A DNA stretch of 64,000 nt from JAGVYF01 sp041650315 (GTDB lineage: Archaea > Nanobdellota > Nanobdellia > Woesearchaeales > JAGVYF01). The stretch covers positions 62,001 to 126,000 of the forward strand of contig JBAZLJ010000001.1 of assembly GCA_041650315.1 (NCBI GenBank), given 5' to 3'. Positions 1 through 7,667 of this stretch are shown in pieces; positions within the stretch are counted from its first letter, which is position 1, and every line of letters begins with the position of its first letter. A program made the position numbers and the translations under genes. The notes beneath the pieces were generated by a model that worked only from the letters and a program-made list of their open reading frames with translations, did no database searches and was not told where the DNA came from.

Positions 1-1
1 A

Positions 2-1882
2 GCAGGAGATTTGCTTGAGAATCCTACTGAAACTATTAGGGCGGCTGAGCTTTCTATTGATAATTTTGAATTGCCTAAGCAAGTAAATCATTTTAGAATC
101 AGAATAAAGAATCTGCCTTTATCGCAGAAAGTTATGATTCGTAATATAAGAAGTGAGCATATAGGCTTTTTCTTATCTGTAGAAGGAATTGTTAGGCAGA
201 AGTCTGATGTAAGGCCGCAGGTCACAAATGCAAAATTTGAGTGTCCTAGCTGCGGAAATGTCATCAATGTACTTCAGCTAGATGAAAAATTTAAGGAGCC
301 TAACAGATGCGGATGCGGACGTAACGGCAAATTCAGGTTAATCAATAAAGAATTAATAGACGTGCAAAGAATCAATCTTGAAGAATCGCCAGACGAGTTA
401 GAGGGCGGTGATCAGCCTAAAAGAATATACCTTTTCTCAAAAGAAGATCAAGTTTCTCCGCTGAGTGATAAAAAGACGAATCCGGGTAGCAAGATCAGAT
501 GCAATGGTTTTGTGAAAGAAGTTCCTATAAGTTTGCCTAAGGGGGGTCAATCTACGAGATATGACCTGATGATATTCGCGAATTATATTGAACCGATAGT
601 TGAAGATTTCTATGAAATTAATATCAGTCCTGAAGAAGAAGTGAAGATATTGGAATTGAGCAAGGATCCAAAGCTCATGACTAAGTTAGTTGAAAGCGTA
701 GCTCCTTCTATCTATGGATATGATAAAGTAAAAGAAGCTCTACTATTACAGGCAGTTGGCGGTCTTACTAAAACTAGGTCTGATGGGATGAGAACTAGGG
801 GGGATATTCACGTTCTTCTTATTGGGGATCCTGGTGCAGGTAAATCACAGCTTTTGAAAAGGATGGCACAAGTATCGCCTAAAGCGAGATATGTCTCTGG
901 AAAGGGAGTATCTGGCGCAGGTCTTACTGCGACTGTTGTGAAGGATGAATTCCTTCGCGGTTGGAGCCTGGAAGCAGGCGCATTACCTTTGAGCAATAAC
1001 GGATTCTGTATGATTGATGAAATGGATAAGATGTCGAAAGAAGACAGAAGCGCTATGCACGAAGCTTTAGAACAGCAGACTATCTCGATTTCGAAAGCAA
1101 ACATCCAAGCTACTTTGAAATGCGCGACAACTGTACTGGCTGCTGCGAATCCAAAGTTCGGCAGATTTGATCAGTACGAGGTAGTGGCGAAGCAGATAGA
1201 TCTTCCTCCTGCATTGATGACTAGGTTTGATCTGATATTCCCTATTAAGGATTTACCTGATGTAGAAAAGGATAAGAAAACGGCAAGTCACATGCTCAAT
1301 TTGCATCAGTCCCCTATGGGTTTTGAAACTTCGTTAAGCACTGATTTCCTTAAGAAATATATCTGTTATGCCAGGCAGAAGATACATCCTCAATTAACTG
1401 ACGGCGCAACTGATGAGATAAAGGATTATTATATCACTATGAGAAATTCGAGCAGCACGGAAGGCGGCGTTTCTGTTGTACCTATCTCTCCAAGGCAGTT
1501 AGAGGCACTTATCAGGTTGTCTGAAGCTAGCGCTAAATTGCGTATGGGTGATAAGGTCACTAAGAAAGATGCTAAAAATGCTATTGATATTCTTGATTAT
1601 TGTTTGAGAAATATTGGTCTTGATCCGGATACTGGCAAGATTGATATTGACAGGATTTCATCTGGAATAACTGCTTCGCAAAGAGGCAAGATCCACATCA
1701 TTAAAGAAATAATAGATACTATCGAGAAAGCGAAAGGCGATAAAGTTATTGCGGTAGAGGAGATTATCAAAGCTGCGCAGGAAAAGAATGTCGAGGACAC
1801 AGCGGTTTATGAGATATTAGATAAGTTGAGAATATCGGGCGATATCTTCGAGCCGAAAAGAGGATTTATCAGCAAATTGTGA
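2..1882 (+). CDS. mcm: MCM replicative DNA helicase, 5' end cut by window edge
   Basis: This is the replicative ring helicase that unwinds DNA at the fork. The frame is open from base 2 and reads AGDLLENPTETI, an internal stretch of the MCM N-terminal domain, so the true start lies upstream and the TTG at 11 is not the start. Seen in order: a zinc-ribbon (CPSCG near 241-255, then CGCG near 310), the OB region, Walker A GDPGAGKS near 824-847, Walker B CMIDEMDK near 1006-1030, the arginine finger LMTRFD near 1215, and a C-terminal winged-helix region. The length is close to a full archaeal MCM with only a short N-terminal piece missing. A thymidylate kinase gene follows 38 bases later on the same strand, consistent with a replication/nucleotide operon. 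Confidence 0.97.
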   Translation, partial: AGDLLENPTETIRAAELSIDNFELPKQVNHFRIRIKNLPLSQKVMIRNIRSEHIGFFLSVEGIVRQKSDVRPQVTNAKFECPSCGNVINVLQLDEKFKEPNRCGCGRNGKFRLINKELIDVQRINLEESPDELEGGDQPKRIYLFSKEDQVSPLSDKKTNPGSKIRCNGFVKEVPISLPKGGQSTRYDLMIFANYIEPIVEDFYEINISPEEEVKILELSKDPKLMTKLVESVAPSIYGYDKVKEALLLQAVGGLTKTRSDGMRTRGDIHVLLIGDPGAGKSQLLKRMAQVSPKARYVSGKGVSGAGLTATVVKDEFLRGWSLEAGALPLSNNGFCMIDEMDKMSKEDRSAMHEALEQQTISISKANIQATLKCATTVLAAANPKFGRFDQYEVVAKQIDLPPALMTRFDLIFPIKDLPDVEKDKKTASHMLNLHQSPMGFETSLSTDFLKKYICYARQKIHPQLTDGATDEIKDYYITMRNSSSTEGGVSVVPISPRQLEALIRLSEASAKLRMGDKVTKKDAKNAIDILDYCLRNIGLDPDTGKIDIDRISSGITASQRGKIHIIKEIIDTIEKAKGDKVIAVEEIIKAAQEKNVEDTAVYEILDKLRISGDIFEPKRGFISKL

Positions 1883-1920
1883 TTGTCAAAAATTAGTTCG
1901 TATATACTGAGGTGGTTGAA

Positions 1921-2730
1921 ATGGCGATAGATGATACGATTGAATCTTTTGTTCCGCAATGGGAAACTGCGGGCAAAAAATATGGCGGTTTGCTTATTAA
2001 CTTTGAAGGTCCTGAAGGCTGCGGAAAATCGACGCAGATAGAAAGGGTGTACAATACTTTCAAACAGCATTTTTCATATTTGGAAAAAGAGTATGGGTGC
2101 TCAACCATGCTTACTAAAGAGCCTGGTGCGCGACAGTCTGATTTTTTGACAGCAGGGCGCAAATTAGTATTTTTCGGTAATCAAGATCCTAAGATAATGG
2201 CAGAAGTGGAAAATCTGTCATCTGCGGCCAGATTATTCTATATGCTTCTTGATAGGAAAGTCCATTGCGATAATTATATCGTTCCTGAATTAAAGAAGGG
2301 CGGAATAGTTTTCACTGATAGATATATTGATTCAAGCATGGCTTATCAAGGATATGCCGGTGGACTTCCAAGAGAATGGATAGACCAACAGAATAGAATA
2401 GCGACAGGCGGTTTGCTTCCAGATATCACTGTGTTAATAGATGTGGATTATGATACTGGTTTGAAAAGACAGACAGGCAGGAAAAAAGATATTTTCGAAA
2501 GTTTGCCTCGTTCGTTCCATGAAAATATGAGAAATGGATATCTTGATATGGCAAGACGAGAACCTAATAGATTTATGGTAATTGATGGTTCAAAAGGAAT
2601 AGATGAAGTAACTCGTGATATATTGTTTAATTTGTATACAAATTCAAGAATGAGGGATTATGCTTTAAAGCATATCTCCCAAGAATCTGTGCAAGGGCTA
2701 ATGGAATCCAGCGAGAAACTGAAACATTAG
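1921..2730 (+). CDS. tmk: Thymidylate kinase (dTMP kinase)
   Basis: Phosphorylates dTMP to dTDP for DNA synthesis in the cytoplasm. The P-loop FEGPEGCGKST lies near residue 28, the dTMP-site segment TKEPGA follows, and the DRYIDSSMAYQG motif that binds the base sits mid-protein. At 270 residues it is longer than the usual 200-220, with an N-terminal extension and a longer C-terminus. I chose ATG 1921 because a GAGGTGG ribosome binding site (1909-1915) precedes it by five bases; a GTG at 1912 lies inside that site. It sits just behind mcm, and a ThyX-like dTMP-synthase homologue is encoded at 24 kb. Confidence 0.9.
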   Translation: MAIDDTIESFVPQWETAGKKYGGLLINFEGPEGCGKSTQIERVYNTFKQHFSYLEKEYGCSTMLTKEPGARQSDFLTAGRKLVFFGNQDPKIMAEVENLSSAARLFYMLLDRKVHCDNYIVPELKKGGIVFTDRYIDSSMAYQGYAGGLPREWIDQQNRIATGGLLPDITVLIDVDYDTGLKRQTGRKKDIFESLPRSFHENMRNGYLDMARREPNRFMVIDGSKGIDEVTRDILFNLYTNSRMRDYALKHISQESVQGLMESSEKLKH

Positions 2731-3010
2731 ATTCTCGTTAAAAATCTTTATTCTTCTTCTTTTTTCTCTTCTTTTTTTGAGAAAAATTTAGAGAGCGCTC
2801 GGCAGTTTTTTTGTGCGTCGTAACTTATGTTTGCTATGAGTCCCCACCTCTTTTTAAAAAATGATAAAATTATTTTCCAACAACTTCACTGCAATAAAAA
2901 ATTTGCAATTAACAGAATTTATTGTTTTGCTGATTTATATATTCTACGGAAATGAAAAATATCTTTCAGAAAGGGATACCATAACTGAGTGACACTGAAA
3001 AAAGTTCACG
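2731..3010. other. Intergenic region with T-rich hairpin terminator
   Basis: After the kinase stop there are long pyrimidine tracts and an inverted repeat TTTTTCTC (2761-2768) / GAGAAAAA (2779-2786), which would serve as a terminator for the mcm-tmk transcript. A 42-codon open frame beginning near 2827 has no ribosome binding site or recognisable composition, so I do not call it. Nothing else convincing is visible. Confidence 0.45.
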
Positions 3011-3523
3011 CTAGAATGGTTCTTTGCTTTTGTAATCCATCAGTGAAACTAATTTGTGGGCCTTGATTTCGCCAGTCTCAGCGCTTATCTTGATATTTAA
3101 TGAATTCATTGTAAGCGAGATTATAGTGATATTCCATATCAATCCATGATCTTTAAGGTTCTGCAATATGATAATTTTTTTGGAAGGTATTTCATTTGGA
3201 TATTCTTTAGTGATGAAAGCATCTATTTTTTTCAGGATTTCAGCTGCTCCTAGTTTGACTTTGCTCATATCAATAGCAAACATCTTAGAGCCAGGTTCTT
3301 TGAATACCTCATCCACTCTTTTATCTACAACTTTAGTGTCTACAATGCTGAATGTGATCATCCTATCTGCCTTTTCATCATAGTATCCAATCTGCCAATC
3401 ATTAGAAAGTTCTTTTTGGATAGTGATGAATGCGTAGGATAATATCGCATGCGGATTCTCTTTTTTCCATCTTAGGTAACTCGAATCCTCTTGCAGTATG
3501 TTCCATGCTTCTTTGAATGACAT
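3011..3523 (-). CDS. Hypothetical protein, PepSY-like C-terminal strand pattern
   Basis: A 170-residue soluble protein with no signal peptide or membrane segment. I do not recognise the family with certainty. The C-terminal third (NITIISLTMNSLNIKISAETGEI) resembles the beta hairpin plus acidic turn seen in PepSY-type domains; the central part is Lys-rich and helical. It is divergent from the wyosine synthase gene, and the two starts are only about 53 bases apart, so their promoters share a short AT-rich region. A role cannot be assigned. Confidence 0.7.
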   Translation of the reverse strand: MSFKEAWNILQEDSSYLRWKKENPHAILSYAFITIQKELSNDWQIGYYDEKADRMITFSIVDTKVVDKRVDEVFKEPGSKMFAIDMSKVKLGAAEILKKIDAFITKEYPNEIPSKKIIILQNLKDHGLIWNITIISLTMNSLNIKISAETGEIKAHKLVSLMDYKSKEPF

Positions 3524-3576
3524 AAGTAGAGGAAAATCCTAAGATTTATATATATTTGCTTAAAAAATCAGATGCT

Positions 3577-4530
3577 ATGGACATATCGCAATCTAAGAGA
3601 ATGGACCTTGAAAAACAAGGTTATAGGATAGTGGGCAATCATAGCGCGATAAAAGTATGCCTATGGACTAAAAAAGCGATAAGATGCGAAGATGTTTGCT
3701 ACAAGAACACTTTCTATGGTATCAAAAGCTGGCGTTGTGTACAGATGACTCCTGCATTGCCTTATTGCACGCATAGGTGCGTATTCTGTTGGAGGGATAT
3801 AGAATTTACATCTCCTAAATGGGATGGTCCAATTGATAATCCTAAAGATATAGTTGATGGATGCATAGCTGCGCATATCAAGCATATACAAGGTTTTGGC
3901 GGTAATGAGAAGGCTGATAAGGAGCGTTTAGTTGAGGCTAATGCACCTTTGCATTTTGCGATCTCGCTTAGCGGTGAGCCAACCATGTATCCTAGACTGC
4001 CTGAGCTTATAGATGAGATAAAATCCCGTGGAATGACTACTTTTCTTGTGACAAATGGGACTAATCCTGATACTTTGCAGATGCTTTCAGGGCATGAGCC
4101 AACGCAACTTTACTTGACGCTTCCTGCGCCTGATGAAGAAAATTATCTTAAGACATGCGTTCCAATCGAGAAGAATGCTTGGGACAAGATTATGAAATCC
4201 TTGTTGGTTTTCAATGGCTTGAAAAATACTAGACGCACTATCCGCCTTACTTTGGCTAAAGGATACAATATGGTGCATCCTGAGAAATATGCAAAACTTT
4301 TTAAGAAAATTGATGCTGATTTCTTTGAATTGAAAGCTTATATGTGGGTAGGTTATTCAAGGACAAGACTGAAAATTGAGAGCATGCCTTTCCATGAAGA
4401 TATTATTGAATTCGCTAATCTGATAATAAAGCATTATCCAGAGCTTAAGATAATCGATCAGAAAAAAGAGAGCCGTGTTGTGCTTCTGGCTAAAAATGAT
4501 AGTAAAGATAGAATAATGAAGTTTGACTGA
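3577..4530 (+). CDS. taw1: 4-demethylwyosine synthase (Taw1/TYW1), radical SAM
   Basis: Builds the tricyclic imidazopurine at G37 of tRNA-Phe from N1-methylguanosine and pyruvate. The radical-SAM cluster motif is seen as YCTHRCVFCWRD (CxxxCxxC), preceded by the upstream Cys residues that bind the second cluster in this family (residues near 32 and 41 of the open frame). SLSGEPTMYP and the C-terminal LKAYMWVGYSRTRL segment are typical of TYW1. The 317-residue length fits archaeal Taw1, which lacks the flavodoxin domain of the eukaryotic enzyme. I chose ATG 3577: a TATA-like tract TTTATATATATT (about 3545-3556) lies some 25 bases upstream, which fits a leaderless mRNA. The earlier in-frame TTG at 3556 overlaps that box. 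Confidence 0.93.
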   Translation: MDISQSKRMDLEKQGYRIVGNHSAIKVCLWTKKAIRCEDVCYKNTFYGIKSWRCVQMTPALPYCTHRCVFCWRDIEFTSPKWDGPIDNPKDIVDGCIAAHIKHIQGFGGNEKADKERLVEANAPLHFAISLSGEPTMYPRLPELIDEIKSRGMTTFLVTNGTNPDTLQMLSGHEPTQLYLTLPAPDEENYLKTCVPIEKNAWDKIMKSLLVFNGLKNTRRTIRLTLAKGYNMVHPEKYAKLFKKIDADFFELKAYMWVGYSRTRLKIESMPFHEDIIEFANLIIKHYPELKIIDQKKESRVVLLAKNDSKDRIMKFD

Positions 4531-4537
4531 TACTTAT

Positions 4538-5131
4538 TTACACTTTTATGATTGCGCCTTCTGGACCAGGATTTATTAGACGTGTTTTCTTAATTGTCTG
4601 TTTTTTACCTTCGCATTCATGGATATGTCCCGAAATCACTAATGCTGGTTTAAATTTTTTGATGAAATCTTTTATTGATTTATTTCCCACGTGCTTTCTG
4701 TTGACAATGTCAAGTTTTGTTCCATATGGTGGTGCGTGAGTGACGAGTATAATCTTTTTGTGTTTGGAAATGAGTTTCTTGTTCTTTTCTACGTATGCTT
4801 CAAATTCTTTATCTTTATAATTGAATCCGCCTCCGCCGTACATCAGAAATAGATATTTTCCGTATTTGTATGTTTTCTTATGCAGAAATTTGATTCTTGA
4901 GAAAAATCCTATATTCTTTTTGAGATTTGCAGGACTTTCGTGATTGCCGTGTATCATCAATACCGGCACTTTGCATTTGCCTAGCGTTTTCATAAGATAT
5001 TTAAGATCATTCTCGAACCAGGAAATATCACCAGCGCATACAACAATGTCTGCTTTCTCTGATTTCTTGATTATTTTATTTAGAACGGGTCTAGAACTAT
5101 GCAGATCGGTGAATGCGAGTATCTTTATCAT
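4538..5131 (-). CDS. Calcineurin-like metallophosphoesterase
   Basis: A dinuclear-metal phosphoesterase. The complete motif series is visible: FTDLHS (the DxH), AGDIS (GD), HGNHES (GNHE), VTHAPP and SGHIHE. The 197-residue length fits small archaeal phosphodiesterase/phosphatase members of unknown substrate. I start at ATG 5131 (MIKILAFTDLH), the natural N-terminus of the fold; the upstream frame runs into the preceding pilin-like gene. It is the last gene in the direction of the surface cassette (22 bases after it) and may be cotranscribed, but nothing in the protein ties it to the cell surface. Confidence 0.88.
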   Translation of the reverse strand: MIKILAFTDLHSSRPVLNKIIKKSEKADIVVCAGDISWFENDLKYLMKTLGKCKVPVLMIHGNHESPANLKKNIGFFSRIKFLHKKTYKYGKYLFLMYGGGGFNYKDKEFEAYVEKNKKLISKHKKIILVTHAPPYGTKLDIVNRKHVGNKSIKDFIKKFKPALVISGHIHECEGKKQTIKKTRLINPGPEGAIIKV

Positions 5132-5153
5132 TTTTTGATTGATATAATTGAAT

Positions 5154-5657
5154 TTAATTGCAGAGATTAAGGCTGGCTTTGGCATAGCTTATCTGCGTAG
5201 GCAATAGCTGTTCAAAATGTTCTTGTGAAGTACATGCAGAGCCTATATCCATTTCGCCTATTGGCGTGAATTCATTTCCTGCCGTGTTAGTTTGCTTTAG
5301 TATGTCAAATTGATAATCTATGCCCCAGTTTGTCAAAGTATTTTCTAGTATATAACTTATCTGCGATTTGACATACTCACAGGAGTTTTTACCAGAACAT
5401 TCTAAATTAGGACCATCTACGCAATCTGTGATAAGTTCTGATATAGTCAGCTTTTTGCATAATGTAGTTGTTTTCAATAATGTATTTATTGTGTTTGCGC
5501 CTATTTGCGTTCGTATTACGCTTGGTGCGATTGAAGTATTCTCTCCAGTTATTGCGAACAAGAAAAAGAACATTACACCAACCAATATTATCACTATCAC
5601 TATAGCTATACCTAATAATTCCATCTGTCCCTTTTTAGACTTTTTTATTTTTTCCAT
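5154..5657 (-). CDS. Pilin-like protein with class III signal (KKGQ)
   Basis: A 167-residue protein with a basic leader followed by KKG-QMELLGIAIVIVIILV, the pattern of archaeal prepilin (class III) signals cut after Gly, with the hydrophobic helix left on the mature N-terminus. The remainder is a small extracellular domain with six or more Cys (LCKK, DCVDG, ECSGKNSC, ACTSQ, terminal LCN), suggesting disulfides. It belongs to a row of four similar genes downstream of a giant Cys-rich protein. A minor pilin/pseudopilin role is inferred from signal type and context; no family match is claimed for the globular part. Confidence 0.8.
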   Translation of the reverse strand: MEKIKKSKKGQMELLGIAIVIVIILVGVMFFFLFAITGENTSIAPSVIRTQIGANTINTLLKTTTLCKKLTISELITDCVDGPNLECSGKNSCEYVKSQISYILENTLTNWGIDYQFDILKQTNTAGNEFTPIGEMDIGSACTSQEHFEQLLPTQISYAKASLNLCN

Positions 5658-5675
5658 TTTCTTTTAATCATATAT

Positions 5676-6155
5676 TTAGCTATATACATTCACTTCTAAA
5701 ATGCCGTAGTCATAGGAATTAGTGATTGGGTCATATAATGAGATAGGGATTCTTGAGGTATCATTGTTAGTATATTCAGGCATAGTCTTATGGTATATCT
5801 GCTTTTCATCATTATATGGATATATCCATTTCACTTTGATTGTGCTGAATCCCATCTGTTGAAAATAATAATCTTCATTTTGGGTCTGGGCGAATAATAG
5901 TTTAGCTGAATCTATTTTTAATGCATCAAAGCAATGCGCTTCTGCTACATTATTCTTACGGCACTGCAATTCTGGCAGCATTGATACTTTTGATGTTATC
6001 TCCAATGCGTTCCTTATTTTTAGTTCTCCTTGCTTTTCTTCAATTGATGCACTCTGGAATGCGAAATAGAATATCATCGCTATTACTATCAATACAAAGA
6101 AGATTACTAATACTCCAATGTTCTCCACCATCTTGATTTGAGCTTTTTTTTTCAT
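5676..6155 (-). CDS. Pilin-like membrane-anchored protein (KKKAQ)
   Basis: A 159-residue protein. The N-terminus MKKKA-QIKMVENIGV leads straight into a hydrophobic helix (residues about 12-35), matching the prepilin-like pattern of its neighbours. The exterior domain has two Cys (near 73 and 83) and a beta-rich C-terminus ending in LEVNVYS. It lies 12 bases downstream of the 327-residue pilin-like gene and 18 bases upstream of the 167-residue one, so a single transcript is likely. The function is inferred as a subunit of the same surface structure. Confidence 0.78.
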   Translation of the reverse strand: MKKKAQIKMVENIGVLVIFFVLIVIAMIFYFAFQSASIEEKQGELKIRNALEITSKVSMLPELQCRKNNVAEAHCFDALKIDSAKLLFAQTQNEDYYFQQMGFSTIKVKWIYPYNDEKQIYHKTMPEYTNNDTSRIPISLYDPITNSYDYGILEVNVYS

Positions 6156-6167
6156 TTTGTGTATTGA

Positions 6168-7151
6168 TCAGTATATTGTCGGGCATGAATAAAGCGGCAA
6201 TTGCCTGTTTGTTCCAATTATGCTTGTCATAAGGCTTTTTATTTCATTGAATGCAGTCTTGAAATTTCCGCTTGCTACTATTCTATAGAGATCTTCAGCG
6301 TCAGTGTTATAGTGGGAATTGCATTGAACCAATTGCGGGTCATTCTTTAATGAAAGAGTTCTTTCTGCAATGATATATGAAACACTTTTGTATCTCTTGA
6401 ATGCTTTATTCATCATGCATTCATAATATACTGCATTATCTGCAATGATTGCTGCTTGCAATGAAGCGTCATCGAAATAGTTGCTTTGCCCTTCTAATAT
6501 GAATGAATTTCCATTCTTTGAATAATATGATATTGTTCCATCAGAGTTTATGCGTACGGCTGTGCTTGTCGCGCAAATGTCTTGTAAACTTACAGGATCT
6601 TTGTCTAAAAACACGTATCTTGTAGGACAATTGTTGAATGTTCTGGATGTGTCTGTTAAGAATAATTTGTTCATGTCTTCCGGTATGATCGATTCTATCC
6701 TTGATTTTAAGGGTGAATTTTCGTCATGGACAAAGACATATTGTATCTTACGGCTTGTGAGATATACGAAATTAGTGACTAAATAAGGCATATTCCAATC
6801 GAGTGTCCATATCCTTAGCGGATTTAGCGGTAGCTGCGATGGAGCGAACACAATCTTTTGTTGATAGCTATTGGTCGATCCGCCTATGGTGAATCCATTG
6901 CAGTCAAAATATGCTTCTTTATCATTAGGCAAATCTTCTATCAATGTGCTGAATCTGCTGCTAAGTTCAGTTCCTGCAAGTATGGAATTAAGATTGGTCA
7001 CGATTGTAACATCAGTCTGTTTTTCAGATACTATTCCGAATCTGTAAATGATCATTGCGAAGAATAATAGAATGACTGCGCCAGCCATCAATACGAATAC
7101 CCAATTAATGGATTCCTCAGCTTGCGCTTTCTTGTTCTGAATCAGTTTCAT
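6168..7151 (-). CDS. Pilin-like protein with larger exterior domain (KKAQ)
   Basis: A 327-residue protein starting with MKLIQNKKA-QAEESINWVF and then a membrane helix to about residue 40. The exterior domain is large for a pilin-like protein and carries scattered Cys (DCNGF, NCPTR, ICAT, ECMM, QCNSH, terminal SCPTIY). No catalytic motif is recognised. It begins 9 bases after the 168-residue gene. By analogy with GspK/PilX-type subunits, the largest minor pilin often caps the fibre tip; that comparison is inference. Confidence 0.78.
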   Translation of the reverse strand: MKLIQNKKAQAEESINWVFVLMAGAVILLFFAMIIYRFGIVSEKQTDVTIVTNLNSILAGTELSSRFSTLIEDLPNDKEAYFDCNGFTIGGSTNSYQQKIVFAPSQLPLNPLRIWTLDWNMPYLVTNFVYLTSRKIQYVFVHDENSPLKSRIESIIPEDMNKLFLTDTSRTFNNCPTRYVFLDKDPVSLQDICATSTAVRINSDGTISYYSKNGNSFILEGQSNYFDDASLQAAIIADNAVYYECMMNKAFKRYKSVSYIIAERTLSLKNDPQLVQCNSHYNTDAEDLYRIVASGNFKTAFNEIKSLMTSIIGTNRQLPLYSCPTIY

Positions 7152-7160
7152 ATGTCAATT

Positions 7161-7667
7161 TCATTCAGTAGGTTCTATCAAAGCAGTTTTGCCCTTTCCA
7201 GTTATCTTTAAATTTAAGCTACCTGATGCTATATTGATACATAATGGATTCTGGCTTTCTGTTAATTCAATTTTTGGTATGTTCAGATCATTCCCTTTGA
7301 GCGGTAATAAGAATACATTAGCTACTTTGCTATTAACTGAATCGCAGATAGTTTGCCGGATGTTATCTACAATAGAAATACTTTCAGATAGGCTATCCGG
7401 ATCACAGGCTTTGGTATAATCAAAGAAGCATATCTTTTCGAAATTAATTGGTGTTGCGAAAGTCTTTATTCTGCTTGTGCCAGGCAATGCTGATATTTCA
7501 GTCACACTATTCTCTAAATTTTTTTGGAATTTGACGAATATTGCTTTTTCCCCGAAATTCACGATTTCAGATATAGAATTATATCCGTACATAAGTATCA
7601 TCGCGCCGAATACTAAGGCTAGAATATACACGAATACTTCAGTGATTGTGAATGCTTTTTTGTTCAT
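7161..7667 (-). CDS. Type IV pilin-like protein (KKA-FTITEV)
   Basis: A 168-residue protein whose N-terminus, NKKA-FTITEVFVYILAL, closely copies the bacterial type IV prepilin motif GFTLIEV: a basic leader, cleavage before Phe and Glu at +5, then the pilin helix. The exterior domain has Cys at about 79, 87, 110 and 143. Its ATG overlaps the TGA of the 2008-residue gene by four bases (ATGA at 7664-7667), so translation of the giant protein and this pilin is probably coupled. Of the five cassette pilins this is the most bacterial-looking. Confidence 0.8.
   Translation of the reverse strand: MNKKAFTITEVFVYILALVFGAMILMYGYNSISEIVNFGEKAIFVKFQKNLENSVTEISALPGTSRIKTFATPINFEKICFFDYTKACDPDSLSESISIVDNIRQTICDSVNSKVANVFLLPLKGNDLNIPKIELTESQNPLCINIASGSLNLKITGKGKTALIEPTE

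Noticed and set aside
11..13. TTG at base 11 as start of MCM
   Set aside because: The frame is open to base 2 and reads into conserved MCM N-terminal sequence, so the gene is simply cut by the window.
2827..2955. 42-codon frame in the gap after tmk
   Set aside because: No ribosome site, low-complexity A/T sequence, no conserved pattern.
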